Source of the DNA: Flagellimonas sp. 389
GTDB taxonomy: Bacteria > Bacteroidota > Bacteroidia > Flavobacteriales > Flavobacteriaceae
Direction of reading: 5' to 3'
DNA: 64,000 nt
Assembly: GCF_018449435.1 (NCBI RefSeq)
Contig: NZ_JAHCMU010000001.1
Coordinates: 62,001-126,000, forward strand
The notes beneath the pieces are model-generated. The model had not been told where the DNA came from and searched no databases. It saw only the letters and a program-made list of their open reading frames with translations. Made by a program: the position numbers and the translations under genes. This document shows positions 27,076 to 36,806 of this stretch, piece after piece (within the stretch, counting starts at the first letter, position 1; each line of letters starts with the position of its first letter).

Positions 27076-28209
27076 ATGTCAACTTCTACGTTACCAAAAA
27101 TACACGATACCGCCAAAGATTTTATGCCCATCAATGGTACTGACTATTTGGAGCTCTATGTTAGCAATTCCAAACAAGCTGCACATTTTTACAAGACTGC
27201 TTTTGGTTTTCAATCTTTGGCCTACGCAGGATTGGAAACAGGATTAAAAGACAGGGAGAGTTATGTGGTGATACAGGATAAAATTCGCCTAGTACTGACT
27301 TCACCTTTAAAAAGCGGTACTGATATTGGAAGACATATTGACCAACATGGTGATGGCGTTAAAGTTGTTGCCTTATGGGTAGATGATGCTACTTATGCAT
27401 ACAATACAGCGATAGAACGTGGTGCTAAATCGTATATGGAGCCAAAAACTGAAGAGGACAGCACCGGAAAAATTGTTCGTTCTGGAATTTATACTTATGG
27501 TGAGACCGTGCACATCTTTGTGGAACGAAAAGATTATAACGGTACGTTTATGCCTGGTTTTAAAAAATGGGAAACACCAGACTATAATCCAGTGCCAACA
27601 GGTTTAAAATATGTGGATCACATGGTTGGAAACGTAGGTTGGAACCGAATGAACGAATGGGTGAATTTCTATGAAAACGTAATGGGCTTTACCCAAATCC
27701 TTTCTTTTGATGATAAAGATATCTCTACCGATTACACCGCATTAATGAGCAAGGTGATGAGCAACGGAAACGGCCGAATCAAATTTCCGATAAACGAACC
27801 TGCGGAAGGAAAGAAAAAGTCACAAGTTGAAGAATATTTGGATTTTTATGAAGGTGAAGGCGTGCAACATATTGCCGTAGCTACGGATAACATTATCCAA
27901 ACCGTTAGAGATTTAAAAAGTCGTGGTGTGGAATTCCTGAAAGTGCCCGAAACCTATTATGATGTAGTACTCGACCGTGTGGGAGAAATCGATGAGGATA
28001 TAGCACCATTGAAAGAATTGGGGATTTTAGTAGATCGTGATGACGAAGGGTATCTATTGCAGATTTTTACACGACCTGTAGAACCAAGGCCCACTATGTT
28101 TTTTGAAATCATTCAGAGAAAAGGTGCACAATCATTTGGAAAAGGTAACTTTAAAGCATTGTTCGAAGCCATAGAGCGTGAGCAAGAGCTTAGAGGAACA
28201 TTACATTAA
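27076..28209 (+). CDS. hppD: 4-hydroxyphenylpyruvate dioxygenase
   Basis: This 377-residue enzyme converts 4-hydroxyphenylpyruvate to homogentisate. It consists of two vicinal-oxygen-chelate (VOC) halves. The C-terminal half carries the iron ligands: His in VDHMVGNVG, His in GVQHIAVATDNI and Glu in FFEIIQRKG. It opens the tyrosine catabolic operon and lies downstream of the MarR operator. The length is normal for the bacterial enzyme. Confidence 0.97.
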   Translation: MSTSTLPKIHDTAKDFMPINGTDYLELYVSNSKQAAHFYKTAFGFQSLAYAGLETGLKDRESYVVIQDKIRLVLTSPLKSGTDIGRHIDQHGDGVKVVALWVDDATYAYNTAIERGAKSYMEPKTEEDSTGKIVRSGIYTYGETVHIFVERKDYNGTFMPGFKKWETPDYNPVPTGLKYVDHMVGNVGWNRMNEWVNFYENVMGFTQILSFDDKDISTDYTALMSKVMSNGNGRIKFPINEPAEGKKKSQVEEYLDFYEGEGVQHIAVATDNIIQTVRDLKSRGVEFLKVPETYYDVVLDRVGEIDEDIAPLKELGILVDRDDEGYLLQIFTRPVEPRPTMFFEIIQRKGAQSFGKGNFKALFEAIEREQELRGTLH

Positions 28210-28287
28210 AATACAAGTTCAAAGTTTCAAGTTCAAAGTTCGCAGTTTTGAACTTGATTCTTGAATTTGAACTTTAAAACAGTATTT
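28210..28287 (+). repeat. simple repeat and hairpin in the hppD-hmgA spacer
   Basis: The 13-mer CAAGTTCAAAGTT occurs at 28214 and again at 28228 (14-bp period). The second copy pairs with TTTGAACTTG at 28247-28256, giving a 10-bp stem with a 9-base loop. A further related inverted word lies at 28261-28275. The spacer encodes nothing else visible. It may shape mRNA processing or stability in the operon. Confidence 0.6.
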
Positions 28288-29445
28288 ATGCCTGTATACC
28301 ATAAATTAGGGAAATATCCACAAAAGCGACATACGCAGTTCGAAAAACCAGATGGCAGCCTGTATTACGAACAATTGTTCGGCACCATTGGTTTTGACGG
28401 AATGTCATCCTTGCTGTACCATGTGCATAGACCCACCCAAATAAAGGAAATCAAAGAGTCCATTGATCTTAGCCCTAAAATAGCGGAGGCCAAGCATATT
28501 AAATCACGAAAGCTCATTGGTTTTAATGTTGCCCCCAAGGACGATTTTCTTGAAGCACGCGAACCCATGCTGGTCAACAACGATGTCCATATTGGTTTGG
28601 CAGCACCTAAAAAATCGCTAACGGAGTATTTTTATAAAAATTCTGATGCCGATGAAATGCTTTTTATTCACAGGGGAACGGGAACGTTGAAAACGTTTTT
28701 AGGGAATATTCCTTTTGAATATGGAGATTATCTTATCATTCCAAGAGGGATGATTTATCAGATTGAATTTGATACGCAAGACAATCGCATTTTATATGCC
28801 GAGTCGTTTCATCCTATCTATACCCCTAAACGTTATCGTAACTGGTTTGGCCAACTATTGGAACACTCTCCTTTCTGCGAGCGCGATTACAAACTACCAC
28901 AGGATTTGCAGACATACGACGAAAAAGGGGAGTTTATCATGAAAGTAAAAAAACAGGGCATGCTGCACCATCTTGTTTATGCAACACATCCTTTTGATGT
29001 TGTGGGATGGGATGGCTATAATTTTCCCTACGGATTCTCAATCCATAATTTTGAACCGATTACAGGTAGGGTACACCAACCGCCACCAGTGCATCAAACT
29101 TTTGAAACGGGGGCATTTGTTATCTGTTCGTTCTGCCCAAGATTGTACGACTATCATCCCAAATCCATTCCGGCACCATATAACCATTCCAATATCGATT
29201 CCGATGAGGTTCTGTATTACGTGGATGGTGATTTTATGAGCAGAACGGGAATAGGGCCAGGTTATATTTCCCTACATCCTGCGGGCATTCCGCATGGGCC
29301 GCACCCCGGAACCTACGAGGCAAGTATTGGCAAGACCAAGACCGAAGAATTGGCCGTGATGATAGATACCTTCAAACCTTTGCAGGTCACGGAAAATGCC
29401 TTAAAAATCGACGACGGAAAGTATTATAAATCTTGGTTAGAGTAA
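28288..29445 (+). CDS. hmgA: homogentisate 1,2-dioxygenase
   Basis: I start at ATG 28288 (MPVYHKLGKYPQKRH); the frame is open from a TTG nine codons earlier, but that would lie in the repeat spacer. The 385-residue enzyme cleaves the ring of homogentisate to maleylacetoacetate. Family signatures include EPITGRVHQPPPVHQTFET, which contains the H-x-x-x-x-x-E type iron-ligand region, and HPAGIPHGPHPG. It is the second gene of the tyrosine operon. Confidence 0.95.
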   Translation: MPVYHKLGKYPQKRHTQFEKPDGSLYYEQLFGTIGFDGMSSLLYHVHRPTQIKEIKESIDLSPKIAEAKHIKSRKLIGFNVAPKDDFLEAREPMLVNNDVHIGLAAPKKSLTEYFYKNSDADEMLFIHRGTGTLKTFLGNIPFEYGDYLIIPRGMIYQIEFDTQDNRILYAESFHPIYTPKRYRNWFGQLLEHSPFCERDYKLPQDLQTYDEKGEFIMKVKKQGMLHHLVYATHPFDVVGWDGYNFPYGFSIHNFEPITGRVHQPPPVHQTFETGAFVICSFCPRLYDYHPKSIPAPYNHSNIDSDEVLYYVDGDFMSRTGIGPGYISLHPAGIPHGPHPGTYEASIGKTKTEELAVMIDTFKPLQVTENALKIDDGKYYKSWLE

Positions 29446-29543
29446 AAAACTAGAATTTAGACATTAGATTTTAGAAGTGAGATTAGTTATAATGTTTAAT
29501 TTATCTCAAATCTATTTTCTCAAATCTCATAGCTATTTAAATA
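29446..29543 (+). repeat. simple repeat in the hmgA-fahA spacer
   Basis: The 10-mer TCTCAAATCT occurs at 29504 and 29518, again with a 14-bp period. Related words (TAGAATTTAGACATTAGATTTTAG and GTGAGATTAG) fill the rest of the 98-bp spacer. No promoter or terminator is evident. It resembles the low-complexity words in the preceding spacer of this operon. Confidence 0.5.
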
Positions 29544-30764
29544 ATGATTATAAACATACCTGAAAATTCAGATTTTTCAATTCACAATATCCCTTTTGGA
29601 ATTTTTTCGACCGCAGACAGAAGCCCTCGTGCAGGGGTTGCCATAGGTGACCATATTCTGGACTTGGCAGCCGTAGCCGAACTGGATGTATTTGATTTTA
29701 ATACAGCAGTACTGGAAAAAGATACCCTTAACGATTTTATATCATTGGGAAAAGCCATTACCAAAAAGGTACGGGTTGATATTCAACACTGGTTGAAAGA
29801 CGAAGCTTCCATTCTGGCAGGTAAGCCAGAGCTTTTTGTACTGCAGTCTGAAGCCAATATGCATATGCCGGTCGCGATAGGGGATTATACCGACTTTTAT
29901 TCTAGTATTGAGCATGCCACTAATGTTGGGAAAATGTTCCGTGATCCCGAAAATGCGTTGTTACCCAACTGGAAGCACATTCCGGTAGGCTATCATGGAA
30001 GGGCAAGTTCGATCATAGTGAGTGGCGAACCTATTCACAGACCAAAAGGACAAGTTTTGCCAAGAGATGCTTCAACTCCGGTTTTTCAAGCATCGGCACG
30101 ATTGGATTTTGAACTGGAAATGGGCTTTATTACAGGAAGGAACACCGCAATTGGAGAATCCATAGCAACAAAGGATGCTGAGGATTATATTTTTGGCATG
30201 GTATTGTTGAACGATTGGTCGGCACGCGACATTCAAAAATGGGAGTATGTTCCATTGGGACCTTTTTTAGCAAAAAACTTTGCATCACATATTTCTCCTT
30301 GGATAGTTACATTGGAAGCTTTTGAACCTTTTAGGGTATCAGGACCTCAACAAGAACCCAAAGTACTGCCTTATTTGGAATACGAAGGAAATAAAAACTA
30401 TGACATCCAACTCGAAGTTGATATAACTCCAGAAGGCAGTGAGGAAAAAACGGTTTGCCGTTCCAATTTTAAATATATGTATTGGAATATGGTACAGCAA
30501 TTGGCACATCATTCAGTAAATGGCTGTAATATCAATGTTGGGGATCTTTATGGTTCCGGGACGATTTCGGGCAAAGATGAAAACTCATACGGTTCTATGT
30601 TGGAACTTGCTTGGATGGGTACAAAACCCATCAAAATGAAAGATGGAACGGAACGTAAATTTATCAATGACGGAGATACTGTAACGATGAGGGGGTATTC
30701 AGAAAAAGATGGTATTCGCATAGGGTTTGGAGAAGTTTCAGCTAAAATTCTTCCAGCGAAATAG
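29544..30764 (+). CDS. fahA: fumarylacetoacetase
   Basis: This 406-residue hydrolase performs the last step of tyrosine breakdown, splitting fumarylacetoacetate to fumarate and acetoacetate. The catalytic and metal region DFYSSIEHATNVGKMFR is intact, as are GYHGRASSI, DFELEMGFITG and LLNDWSARDIQKWEY. It is the third gene of the operon. No maleylacetoacetate isomerase gene is seen in the window, so that step must be spontaneous or encoded elsewhere. Confidence 0.96.
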   Translation: MIINIPENSDFSIHNIPFGIFSTADRSPRAGVAIGDHILDLAAVAELDVFDFNTAVLEKDTLNDFISLGKAITKKVRVDIQHWLKDEASILAGKPELFVLQSEANMHMPVAIGDYTDFYSSIEHATNVGKMFRDPENALLPNWKHIPVGYHGRASSIIVSGEPIHRPKGQVLPRDASTPVFQASARLDFELEMGFITGRNTAIGESIATKDAEDYIFGMVLLNDWSARDIQKWEYVPLGPFLAKNFASHISPWIVTLEAFEPFRVSGPQQEPKVLPYLEYEGNKNYDIQLEVDITPEGSEEKTVCRSNFKYMYWNMVQQLAHHSVNGCNINVGDLYGSGTISGKDENSYGSMLELAWMGTKPIKMKDGTERKFINDGDTVTMRGYSEKDGIRIGFGEVSAKILPAK

Positions 30765-30797
30765 ATGTTTATCTTCGCATAAACTAAAGCCAAAACA

Positions 30798-31709
30798 ATG
30801 TCCATTGTAAAAACCATTGACCCCAGTACAATATCGCAACCAGAACTACATTCCTATTTGCTTAATGCAGTGGCCCCAAGGCCTATTTGTTTTGCCAGCA
30901 CCATTGATTTAGGAGGAAATGTCAACTTGAGTCCCTTCAGTTTTTTTAATGTGTTCAGTTCCAATCCTCCGGTAATGATTTTCTCTCCGGCACGGAGCGG
31001 TCGGGACAATTCATTAAAGCACTCGCATCAAAATATAAAAGAAGTACCGGAAGTAGTTATTAATATTGTGGACTTCCCAATTGTTGAACAAATGTCTTTG
31101 TCCAGCACTGCCTATAAAAAAGGTGTGAACGAATTTATAAAATCCGGGTTAACAGAAATTCCAAGTGAGAAGGTAAAACCTCCTCGCGTTGCGGAAGCTC
31201 CGGTTTCTTTTGAGTGTACTGTTAGTCAAGTTATAGAATTGGCCGACACCCCAGGTGCCGGAAATCTCATCTTGGCAAAAGTAGAGCTCATTCACATCAA
31301 TGAAAAGCATTTAGACGAATTAGGAAAGTTAGACCCTCTCAAATTGGATTTAGTGGGACGAATGGGGGGAAGTTGGTATACAAGAGCCAGCGGGAGTTCC
31401 CTTTTTGAGATTCCAAAACCGATTCGAAATAAAGGCATAGGTGTTGACCAACTCCCGGAAAGCATTCGAAATAGCACAATTCTCACAGGGAACAATCTAG
31501 GTAGACTGGGGAATTTGGAAAAACTTCCTTCCTTAGAAGAAGTAGAACAAATTGGCAATGACGATGAAATACGAATGCTCGAGAAAAAACTGAATGGAAA
31601 ACCAGAAAAACTAAAGAAGGAGCTCCACTGGATGTCAAAACAAATGCTGGAAAGCAACGAAACAAAAAAAGCACTAGCAACATTGATGTATGCTGAAAAA
31701 GTAGGATAA
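30798..31709 (+). CDS. flavin reductase-like (FMN-binding split-barrel) protein
   Basis: This 303-residue protein has an N-terminal FMN-binding split-barrel domain (VAPRPICFASTID, then LSPFSFFNVFSSNPPV and VINIVDFPIVEQMS), typical of the flavin-reductase-like family. About 100 extra C-terminal residues, rich in charged helices, follow; I cannot assign them. It lies 33 bp after fahA, and its stop overlaps the next ATG (TAATG), so it belongs to the tyrosine operon. The exact reaction is unknown. It could reduce flavin for an oxygenase or act on a pathway intermediate. Confidence 0.85.
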   Translation: MSIVKTIDPSTISQPELHSYLLNAVAPRPICFASTIDLGGNVNLSPFSFFNVFSSNPPVMIFSPARSGRDNSLKHSHQNIKEVPEVVINIVDFPIVEQMSLSSTAYKKGVNEFIKSGLTEIPSEKVKPPRVAEAPVSFECTVSQVIELADTPGAGNLILAKVELIHINEKHLDELGKLDPLKLDLVGRMGGSWYTRASGSSLFEIPKPIRNKGIGVDQLPESIRNSTILTGNNLGRLGNLEKLPSLEEVEQIGNDDEIRMLEKKLNGKPEKLKKELHWMSKQMLESNETKKALATLMYAEKVG

Positions 31710-32800
31710 TGAACAAAGGAATAGAGTCCATTTTCAAGCCGTACCTTGAGCCAAAGGAAGTATACAAAGGCGGAAAGAACATACCGGTTTCCAATAAAAA
31801 AATCTATAAACTTTCCTCAAACGAAAACCCTTTGGGTGCTTCTCCAAAGGCAGTTACAGCGCTACAAAAGGCTGCAGAAATTGTGGATGTTTATCCCGAT
31901 CAAACAGATATTCGGTTACGGGAAGCTTTGGTGAATGATTTTGATGGGCAACTGGCAGTAGACCAATTTATTTGCGGGAACAGTGGTTCCGAAATTATAG
32001 ATATGTTGTTGAGAGCATTTATCAATGAGGAGGATGAGGTAATTTATTCCAATCCTTGTTTTCTTCCTTACGCGGTGTTTTCTAGATGGTACGGGGCAAA
32101 ACAAGTAGATGTTCCTCTTTTGGCACCGAATTATGATTTGGACGTAGAAGGCATGCTATCTTCCATTACCGATAAAACCAAGGTCATTTTCTTGACCAGT
32201 CCAAACAATCCAACGGGCACCTATATCCCAAAGCCAGTTCTTGAGGATTTTTTACACCGTATCCCAAAAAATATTATCGTAGTTTTTGATGAAGTCTATC
32301 GCCATTTTGCCGATGCAGAAGATTATGTGACAGCTTTACCTTATGTTAGAGAAGGACACAATGTGGTCGCCATCAATAGTTTTTCAAAAACATACGGATT
32401 GGCAGGTCAACGTATAGGATATTGCTATACGACCGCCACTATTGCAAATTACATGCGGCAGATTCACAAGCCTTTTTTGCTCCCCATCACATCCATAGAA
32501 GCGGCAATAGGTGCATTGAACGATTCTCTGTTCATTGAAAAAACAGTAAAAACTGTTCAAGACGGCAGAAAATACCTCATCGAATCCTTCACGTCTCTAG
32601 GGATTAAGTACTGGCCCACACAAGGAAATTTCTTTATTATAGATCCGCCTATTCCCGAATTCGATTTTACAGATAAACTAATGCGACAAGGTGTTATGGT
32701 ACGACCTGTTTCACAATTTGGTGCTCCAGGTCTTGTAAGAATAACTGTTGGAACCCAAGAAGCAAATGAAGCTTTGGTAACAGCCCTTAAAAAAATATAA
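31709..32800 (+). CDS. HisC-like aminotransferase, probable aromatic aminotransferase
   Basis: This 363-residue PLP-dependent class I/II aminotransferase has SSNENPLGASP at the N-terminus, then NPTGTYIP and the PLP lysine in SFSKTYGLAGQRIGY. It resembles histidinol-phosphate aminotransferases but lies in the tyrosine operon rather than with his genes, and its ATG overlaps the previous stop. Its likely job here is tyrosine to 4-hydroxyphenylpyruvate, the substrate of HppD. Sequence reading alone cannot exclude a histidine biosynthetic role. Confidence 0.85.
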   Translation: MNKGIESIFKPYLEPKEVYKGGKNIPVSNKKIYKLSSNENPLGASPKAVTALQKAAEIVDVYPDQTDIRLREALVNDFDGQLAVDQFICGNSGSEIIDMLLRAFINEEDEVIYSNPCFLPYAVFSRWYGAKQVDVPLLAPNYDLDVEGMLSSITDKTKVIFLTSPNNPTGTYIPKPVLEDFLHRIPKNIIVVFDEVYRHFADAEDYVTALPYVREGHNVVAINSFSKTYGLAGQRIGYCYTTATIANYMRQIHKPFLLPITSIEAAIGALNDSLFIEKTVKTVQDGRKYLIESFTSLGIKYWPTQGNFFIIDPPIPEFDFTDKLMRQGVMVRPVSQFGAPGLVRITVGTQEANEALVTALKKI

Positions 32801-32861
32801 CTGGTTTAATTTTGGATATCATACAAACTTCGACAGACCCAGTTTGACTATGAAGGTTAAT

Positions 32862-33374
32862 TTACTGTCTCGTGAAAACACCGTCAGCTCCGGTATAATT
32901 ATCGGCATTAATGTCCTCACCAGCGATAATCAAAGTGTTTTCATCCTCCAAAACAACGGTAATAACCTCCTCTTCCATATTACTGTCCACAAAAGTCAAT
33001 TGATCACCATCCAATGACCATGTCGTTGTTTCAGTCACACTTTCACTTGGACAATCAACAGATAAACCTCCAGCACCTACGTTTATATTTTCAGCTATAA
33101 AATTCACTTTGTTTTCTGATACTGCGGTACCATCACCTCTAAAAGTGAATATCACAATATCACAATCAGATGATTTGAAATTATCCAAAATCTGTTTCGC
33201 AAAATTAAGGTCATCATCGTTCGTGTTTTCATCAATACGCAGGTCGGTAAGCACCCATGTCCCAACTAAATCGACAGTGGCATCATTCATTGTCTCATCC
33301 TCTTTATTGTCTGTTGAACATGAAATAACTAGGGAAATTATCAAGAAAAAGAATACAATATTTTTTTTCATCAT
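32862..33374 (-). CDS. lipocalin-like lipoprotein
   Basis: This 170-residue protein has a lipoprotein signal (MMKKNIVFFFLIISLVISC) followed by a beta-rich domain that begins DLVGTWVLTDLRIDEN, the usual opening of the Bacteroidota 'lipocalin-like' family. Trp/Thr-rich strands follow (TTTWSLDGDQLTF). The role is unknown. It lies convergent to the tyrosine operon and downstream of the DUF5916 gene on the same strand. Confidence 0.8.
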   Translation of the reverse strand: MMKKNIVFFFLIISLVISCSTDNKEDETMNDATVDLVGTWVLTDLRIDENTNDDDLNFAKQILDNFKSSDCDIVIFTFRGDGTAVSENKVNFIAENINVGAGGLSVDCPSESVTETTTWSLDGDQLTFVDSNMEEEVITVVLEDENTLIIAGEDINADNYTGADGVFTRQ

Positions 33375-33449
33375 ACTTGGTTTTGTGTTGTTTGGTTGAG
33401 CAAATAACGAAAAAAAACCTAAAATAGTACAGTAAACACCTTAGAGGTC

Positions 33450-36101
33450 TTAAAGCACAAACCTATACGTTGCCTTTAATAAGAAAATATTTTGTGGTTT
33501 CTGATTAAAGATATTATCTCCCAAACTAGATAGCAATCCTTCTGATGGATTTCCATCGCGTGATACATCCTGTGACCAAACCAGGAAGATTTCCGATCCC
33601 GGAATATATTCCCATCGTATGACCAGATTGGAACGGAATTGCACAAATGAAAAATCGGGGTCATCAAAGCTAAAGTCCTCGACCCCATCCAAATTCTCAT
33701 CAATGGAATACGTATCATCGGCCAATGAGACCTGATTCCCTTCGTACTGTACAAACCTATCCTCAAAACGTTCTGCTGTTGCTGTCGTAACGTGCTTAAA
33801 ATTTGAATATCGACCCCTCGAAATAAATGGCTGCCCCCAATATTGAATGGTTAAATTAGGGTTTATGGTATAGTTTAAACGAAAGGACATACTAAGTGTT
33901 CGCTGTTGAATCTCTCCATTAAGATACCTTGGAGAACCATTTACATCATCAAAATTGTCAATAAACTGTAGCTTATCCTGATTAATACTCAACGATGGAA
34001 ATGCGGAAATACGCAGTGCATTTATAGGCTGGTACGTAAACCCACCTTCAACAAAATAGGACCTATAGGAGTTGTCCACAGCTTTTTCCCCTCTGTGAAA
34101 AACACTGAGGGTGAATTTCTTCCTATCATCAGTACTGACACGGTTCCAAAAACTTATTTCTGGGGACAATCGTAACCGTGGACCGCCCCTAAGCGCAAAA
34201 TTTGAATACTGAAAGGGCGCATAATTGAACCCAACGTTGGAAAACCAGTTGTTGGCCCAGTTTTGCCAGCTGTTGGTGTTAAAGCGCAAACTATTGTGGT
34301 TCCCCTTAAAATCCCAAGTACTCCAATGGTTATAGTTTATACCTACCCTTCTAAATGTACTGTCCGGTTTTAAGGTTTGATATCCAATCCAAGTGTAGTG
34401 ACGAATATCATCGGATTGTCGTTGAAATCCAATATCATTGAGTTCCAGTTCTGGCGATCGCCAAGTTCCTCCTGTTTCGAACCGCCAATGACCACTTCCA
34501 ATTTTTCCAATTTGAACATTGCCACCAGTACCCGACAGTGTAGTCCTGGTAGAGTCTACAGCCACATGGTCAGCATCTACCCGTTGGAAAAGATGGGTGA
34601 TGGATTCTTGGGTATTCTTGATTGCTTCTTCGCTTCCCGTAACGTGGCTCACTATGACATTCCCTTCAACATACCAATCCCTATTATGCCATTGGTGCTT
34701 AAAATCAACACCTCCGGTATAAGCCGATTTATGAAGAAAATCAAGCTCCTGTGTTAAATTATCCCTATTGGTGGCAGTTAAAATTCCGCCGATATACGAA
34801 TTACGGTCGTTAAAATCTTTCTGAAGCCTTCCCACGAAATAATTTGTCAAAGGTTCGACCACTTCTTTTCTGCGCGTCCCATCCTCTTCACTGATTACCG
34901 CATACCTTTTTGCAGTAACACTTTCCAAAACCCCTATTGCCAATCCGTTCTTGGTTTTACCACTAAACTTAGCAGCGCCAATAATGGGTGTATTATCTGG
35001 CTGGTCTACGAATTCATTATCGCTTATATCTGGGGATCCCTGTGGACTTCTACCTATTCGTCTTGAGTAAAAAACATTATCAAACCCAAAGGTATTTCCC
35101 GCTTCGGATTCTGAAACATTAAAGTCAAAAATATTTTTGTTTTCTACAAAAAAGGGGCGTTGTTCCCTAAAGAAAATCTGAAAACCATCCAAGGCTATTG
35201 CAGAAGGGTCTGCTTCGACCTGTCCAAAATCTGGATTTACGGTTAGGTCAACTGTCAAGTCATTGGTAATCCCAATCTTTGCATCTAGCCCGCCCGTTAT
35301 ATCACTTTCGCTTCCGTCCCTAAACGGATTTCCTTCTTCCGCTTCGTACGTTTCTGTGCTCGCTACGGTATATGGCTGTATTTCCAATTGTTTTTGAGGT
35401 TCTACTTTTTTCAGTCCGTGCAATTCGCCAAACTCACTTACCCAACCTGGCTGGTCTATTGGTTTTCGTTGCCAGGTTGAGCGTTCCGCTTCTCTAAAAA
35501 ACATTCGTGTAGATTGCAGTCCCCAGACTTGTTCTTCAGCATCCCCAAACTTTAACTGACTTAACGGGATTCTTATTTCGGCTGTCCAGCCTTCTTCATC
35601 AATATTTGTCCTTGTGTACCAAATTGGGTTCCAGCTACTGTCCCAATTATTTCCATTGTTTGAAACAAATTCATCCCCTTTTACGCCAGCTGCTGTAACG
35701 GTAAAAGAAAAAGCGGTACGCTTGTCATGATAACTGTCAATATTGAATTCTACCCAATCTCCCTCAAAACCATCTCGCCTGGATAATCGCTTTTCAATCT
35801 TATCTGGATCTGTATCATAGCATCGCACTCCTATATATAGGTTCTTACTATCATAAACTATTTTGAACTTGGTCTGTTCGCTCGGCGGCGTATTTTCATC
35901 GGGTTGAAGTTCAATATAATCCCCTCCCCATTCAACAAAGTTCCAGGCTATATCGTTCAGCAGACCATCTATTTCTGGCGGTGGTGATTGCCCAATGGCC
36001 TTTGTAACATAAATCTTCTTGGTCACAACCTGTGTAGAATCTTGGGCATTTAAATAAATAGAAAATAAAAGTAGGGTGCAGCATATGATCAGTTTTCTCA
36101 C
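33450..36101 (-). CDS. DUF5916 outer-membrane protein with N-terminal CBM9-like domain
   Basis: This 883-residue protein has a signal peptide (ending YLNAQ) and a carbohydrate-binding family 9-like domain (IDGLLNDIAWNFVEW, then KIVYDSKNLYIGVRCYD). A long C-terminal region follows with alternating aromatic beta strands ending in F-V-L, typical of a beta-barrel. The DUF5916 family is widespread in Bacteroidota and possibly binds sugars, but the substrate is unknown. It stands alone, divergent from rplM. Confidence 0.85.
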   Translation of the reverse strand: MRKLIICCTLLLFSIYLNAQDSTQVVTKKIYVTKAIGQSPPPEIDGLLNDIAWNFVEWGGDYIELQPDENTPPSEQTKFKIVYDSKNLYIGVRCYDTDPDKIEKRLSRRDGFEGDWVEFNIDSYHDKRTAFSFTVTAAGVKGDEFVSNNGNNWDSSWNPIWYTRTNIDEEGWTAEIRIPLSQLKFGDAEEQVWGLQSTRMFFREAERSTWQRKPIDQPGWVSEFGELHGLKKVEPQKQLEIQPYTVASTETYEAEEGNPFRDGSESDITGGLDAKIGITNDLTVDLTVNPDFGQVEADPSAIALDGFQIFFREQRPFFVENKNIFDFNVSESEAGNTFGFDNVFYSRRIGRSPQGSPDISDNEFVDQPDNTPIIGAAKFSGKTKNGLAIGVLESVTAKRYAVISEEDGTRRKEVVEPLTNYFVGRLQKDFNDRNSYIGGILTATNRDNLTQELDFLHKSAYTGGVDFKHQWHNRDWYVEGNVIVSHVTGSEEAIKNTQESITHLFQRVDADHVAVDSTRTTLSGTGGNVQIGKIGSGHWRFETGGTWRSPELELNDIGFQRQSDDIRHYTWIGYQTLKPDSTFRRVGINYNHWSTWDFKGNHNSLRFNTNSWQNWANNWFSNVGFNYAPFQYSNFALRGGPRLRLSPEISFWNRVSTDDRKKFTLSVFHRGEKAVDNSYRSYFVEGGFTYQPINALRISAFPSLSINQDKLQFIDNFDDVNGSPRYLNGEIQQRTLSMSFRLNYTINPNLTIQYWGQPFISRGRYSNFKHVTTATAERFEDRFVQYEGNQVSLADDTYSIDENLDGVEDFSFDDPDFSFVQFRSNLVIRWEYIPGSEIFLVWSQDVSRDGNPSEGLLSSLGDNIFNQKPQNIFLLKATYRFVL

Positions 36102-36275
36102 TGTGTTGGTCTTTTGATTTGATAAGTTGCTTTAAAGACCAGCATAAATCAAGATAGTTACAGTTTGCTTAAATTTAATAGTGCTTTTTAACAAAAAACA
36201 ATCAAGATGGCAGTGCAATCATTTCATCAGATACGACAGAGTAGAAAAAGTAAAAAATATTCCCAATCAACCATT

Positions 36276-36306
36276 TGTAATTCAATCTAATAATTGTACA
36301 TTTGCA
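36276..36306 (+). promoter_or_regulatory. promoter of rplM-rpsI
   Basis: TTTG (36276-36279), 19 bases, then TACATTTG (36299-36306): both boxes and the spacer fit the Bacteroidota vegetative consensus. The leader would be about 38 nt. Confidence 0.8.
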
Positions 36307-36350
36307 GCCCGTTAATCGGGATAGATTTTTAAATCAATAATATTCTAGAA

Positions 36351-36806
36351 GTGGATACATTAAGTTATAAGACTATTTCTGCCAACAAAGCTACTGTTAA
36401 CAAAGAGTGGTTATTGGTTGATGCTGAAGGAGAAACGTTAGGGAGATTGGCGTCAAAAGTAGCAAAGTTACTCAGAGGAAAACATAAGCCAAATTTTACA
36501 CCTCATGTTGACTGTGGTGACAACATCATTGTTATAAATGCTGAGAAAATAACCATGAGCGGAAACAAGTGGGAAGAAAAAACCTATTTGCGATATACAG
36601 GTTATCCTGGAGGGCAACGCTCTACAACTGCTCAAGAATTGTTGGAGAAACATCCTGAAAGGATTATTGAAAAATCTGTCAAGGGTATGCTTCCTAAAAA
36701 CAAGTTAGGTGCTGAATTGTTCAGAAACCTAAAAGTATATGTTGGAACAGAACACGGTCAAGAAGCACAAAAACCCAAGGCAATAAACTTAAACGACTAC
36801 AAATAA
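36351..36806 (+). CDS. rplM: 50S ribosomal protein L13
   Basis: This 151-residue protein has the L13 signatures [17 protein letters not shown] and [17 protein letters not shown]. The start codon is GTG (VDTLSYKT, read as MDTLSYKT); the opening DTLSYKT is characteristic of the family in this phylum, which decides the start. L13 is an early-assembling 50S protein. Its TAA overlaps the rpsI ATG, the standard rplM-rpsI arrangement. Confidence 0.97.
   Translation: MDTLSYKTISANKATVNKEWLLVDAEGETLGRLASKVAKLLRGKHKPNFTPHVDCGDNIIVINAEKITMSGNKWEEKTYLRYTGYPGGQRSTTAQELLEKHPERIIEKSVKGMLPKNKLGAELFRNLKVYVGTEHGQEAQKPKAINLNDYK

Noticed and set aside
31292-31657. Minus-strand open frame inside the flavin-reductase-like gene
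   Set aside because: Low-complexity Ser/Phe sequence with no domain; the plus-strand gene is well supported.
36351-36353. Searching for an ATG start for L13 instead of GTG
   Set aside because: The family opening DTLSYKT follows the GTG directly, so GTG is the start and no frame problem exists.
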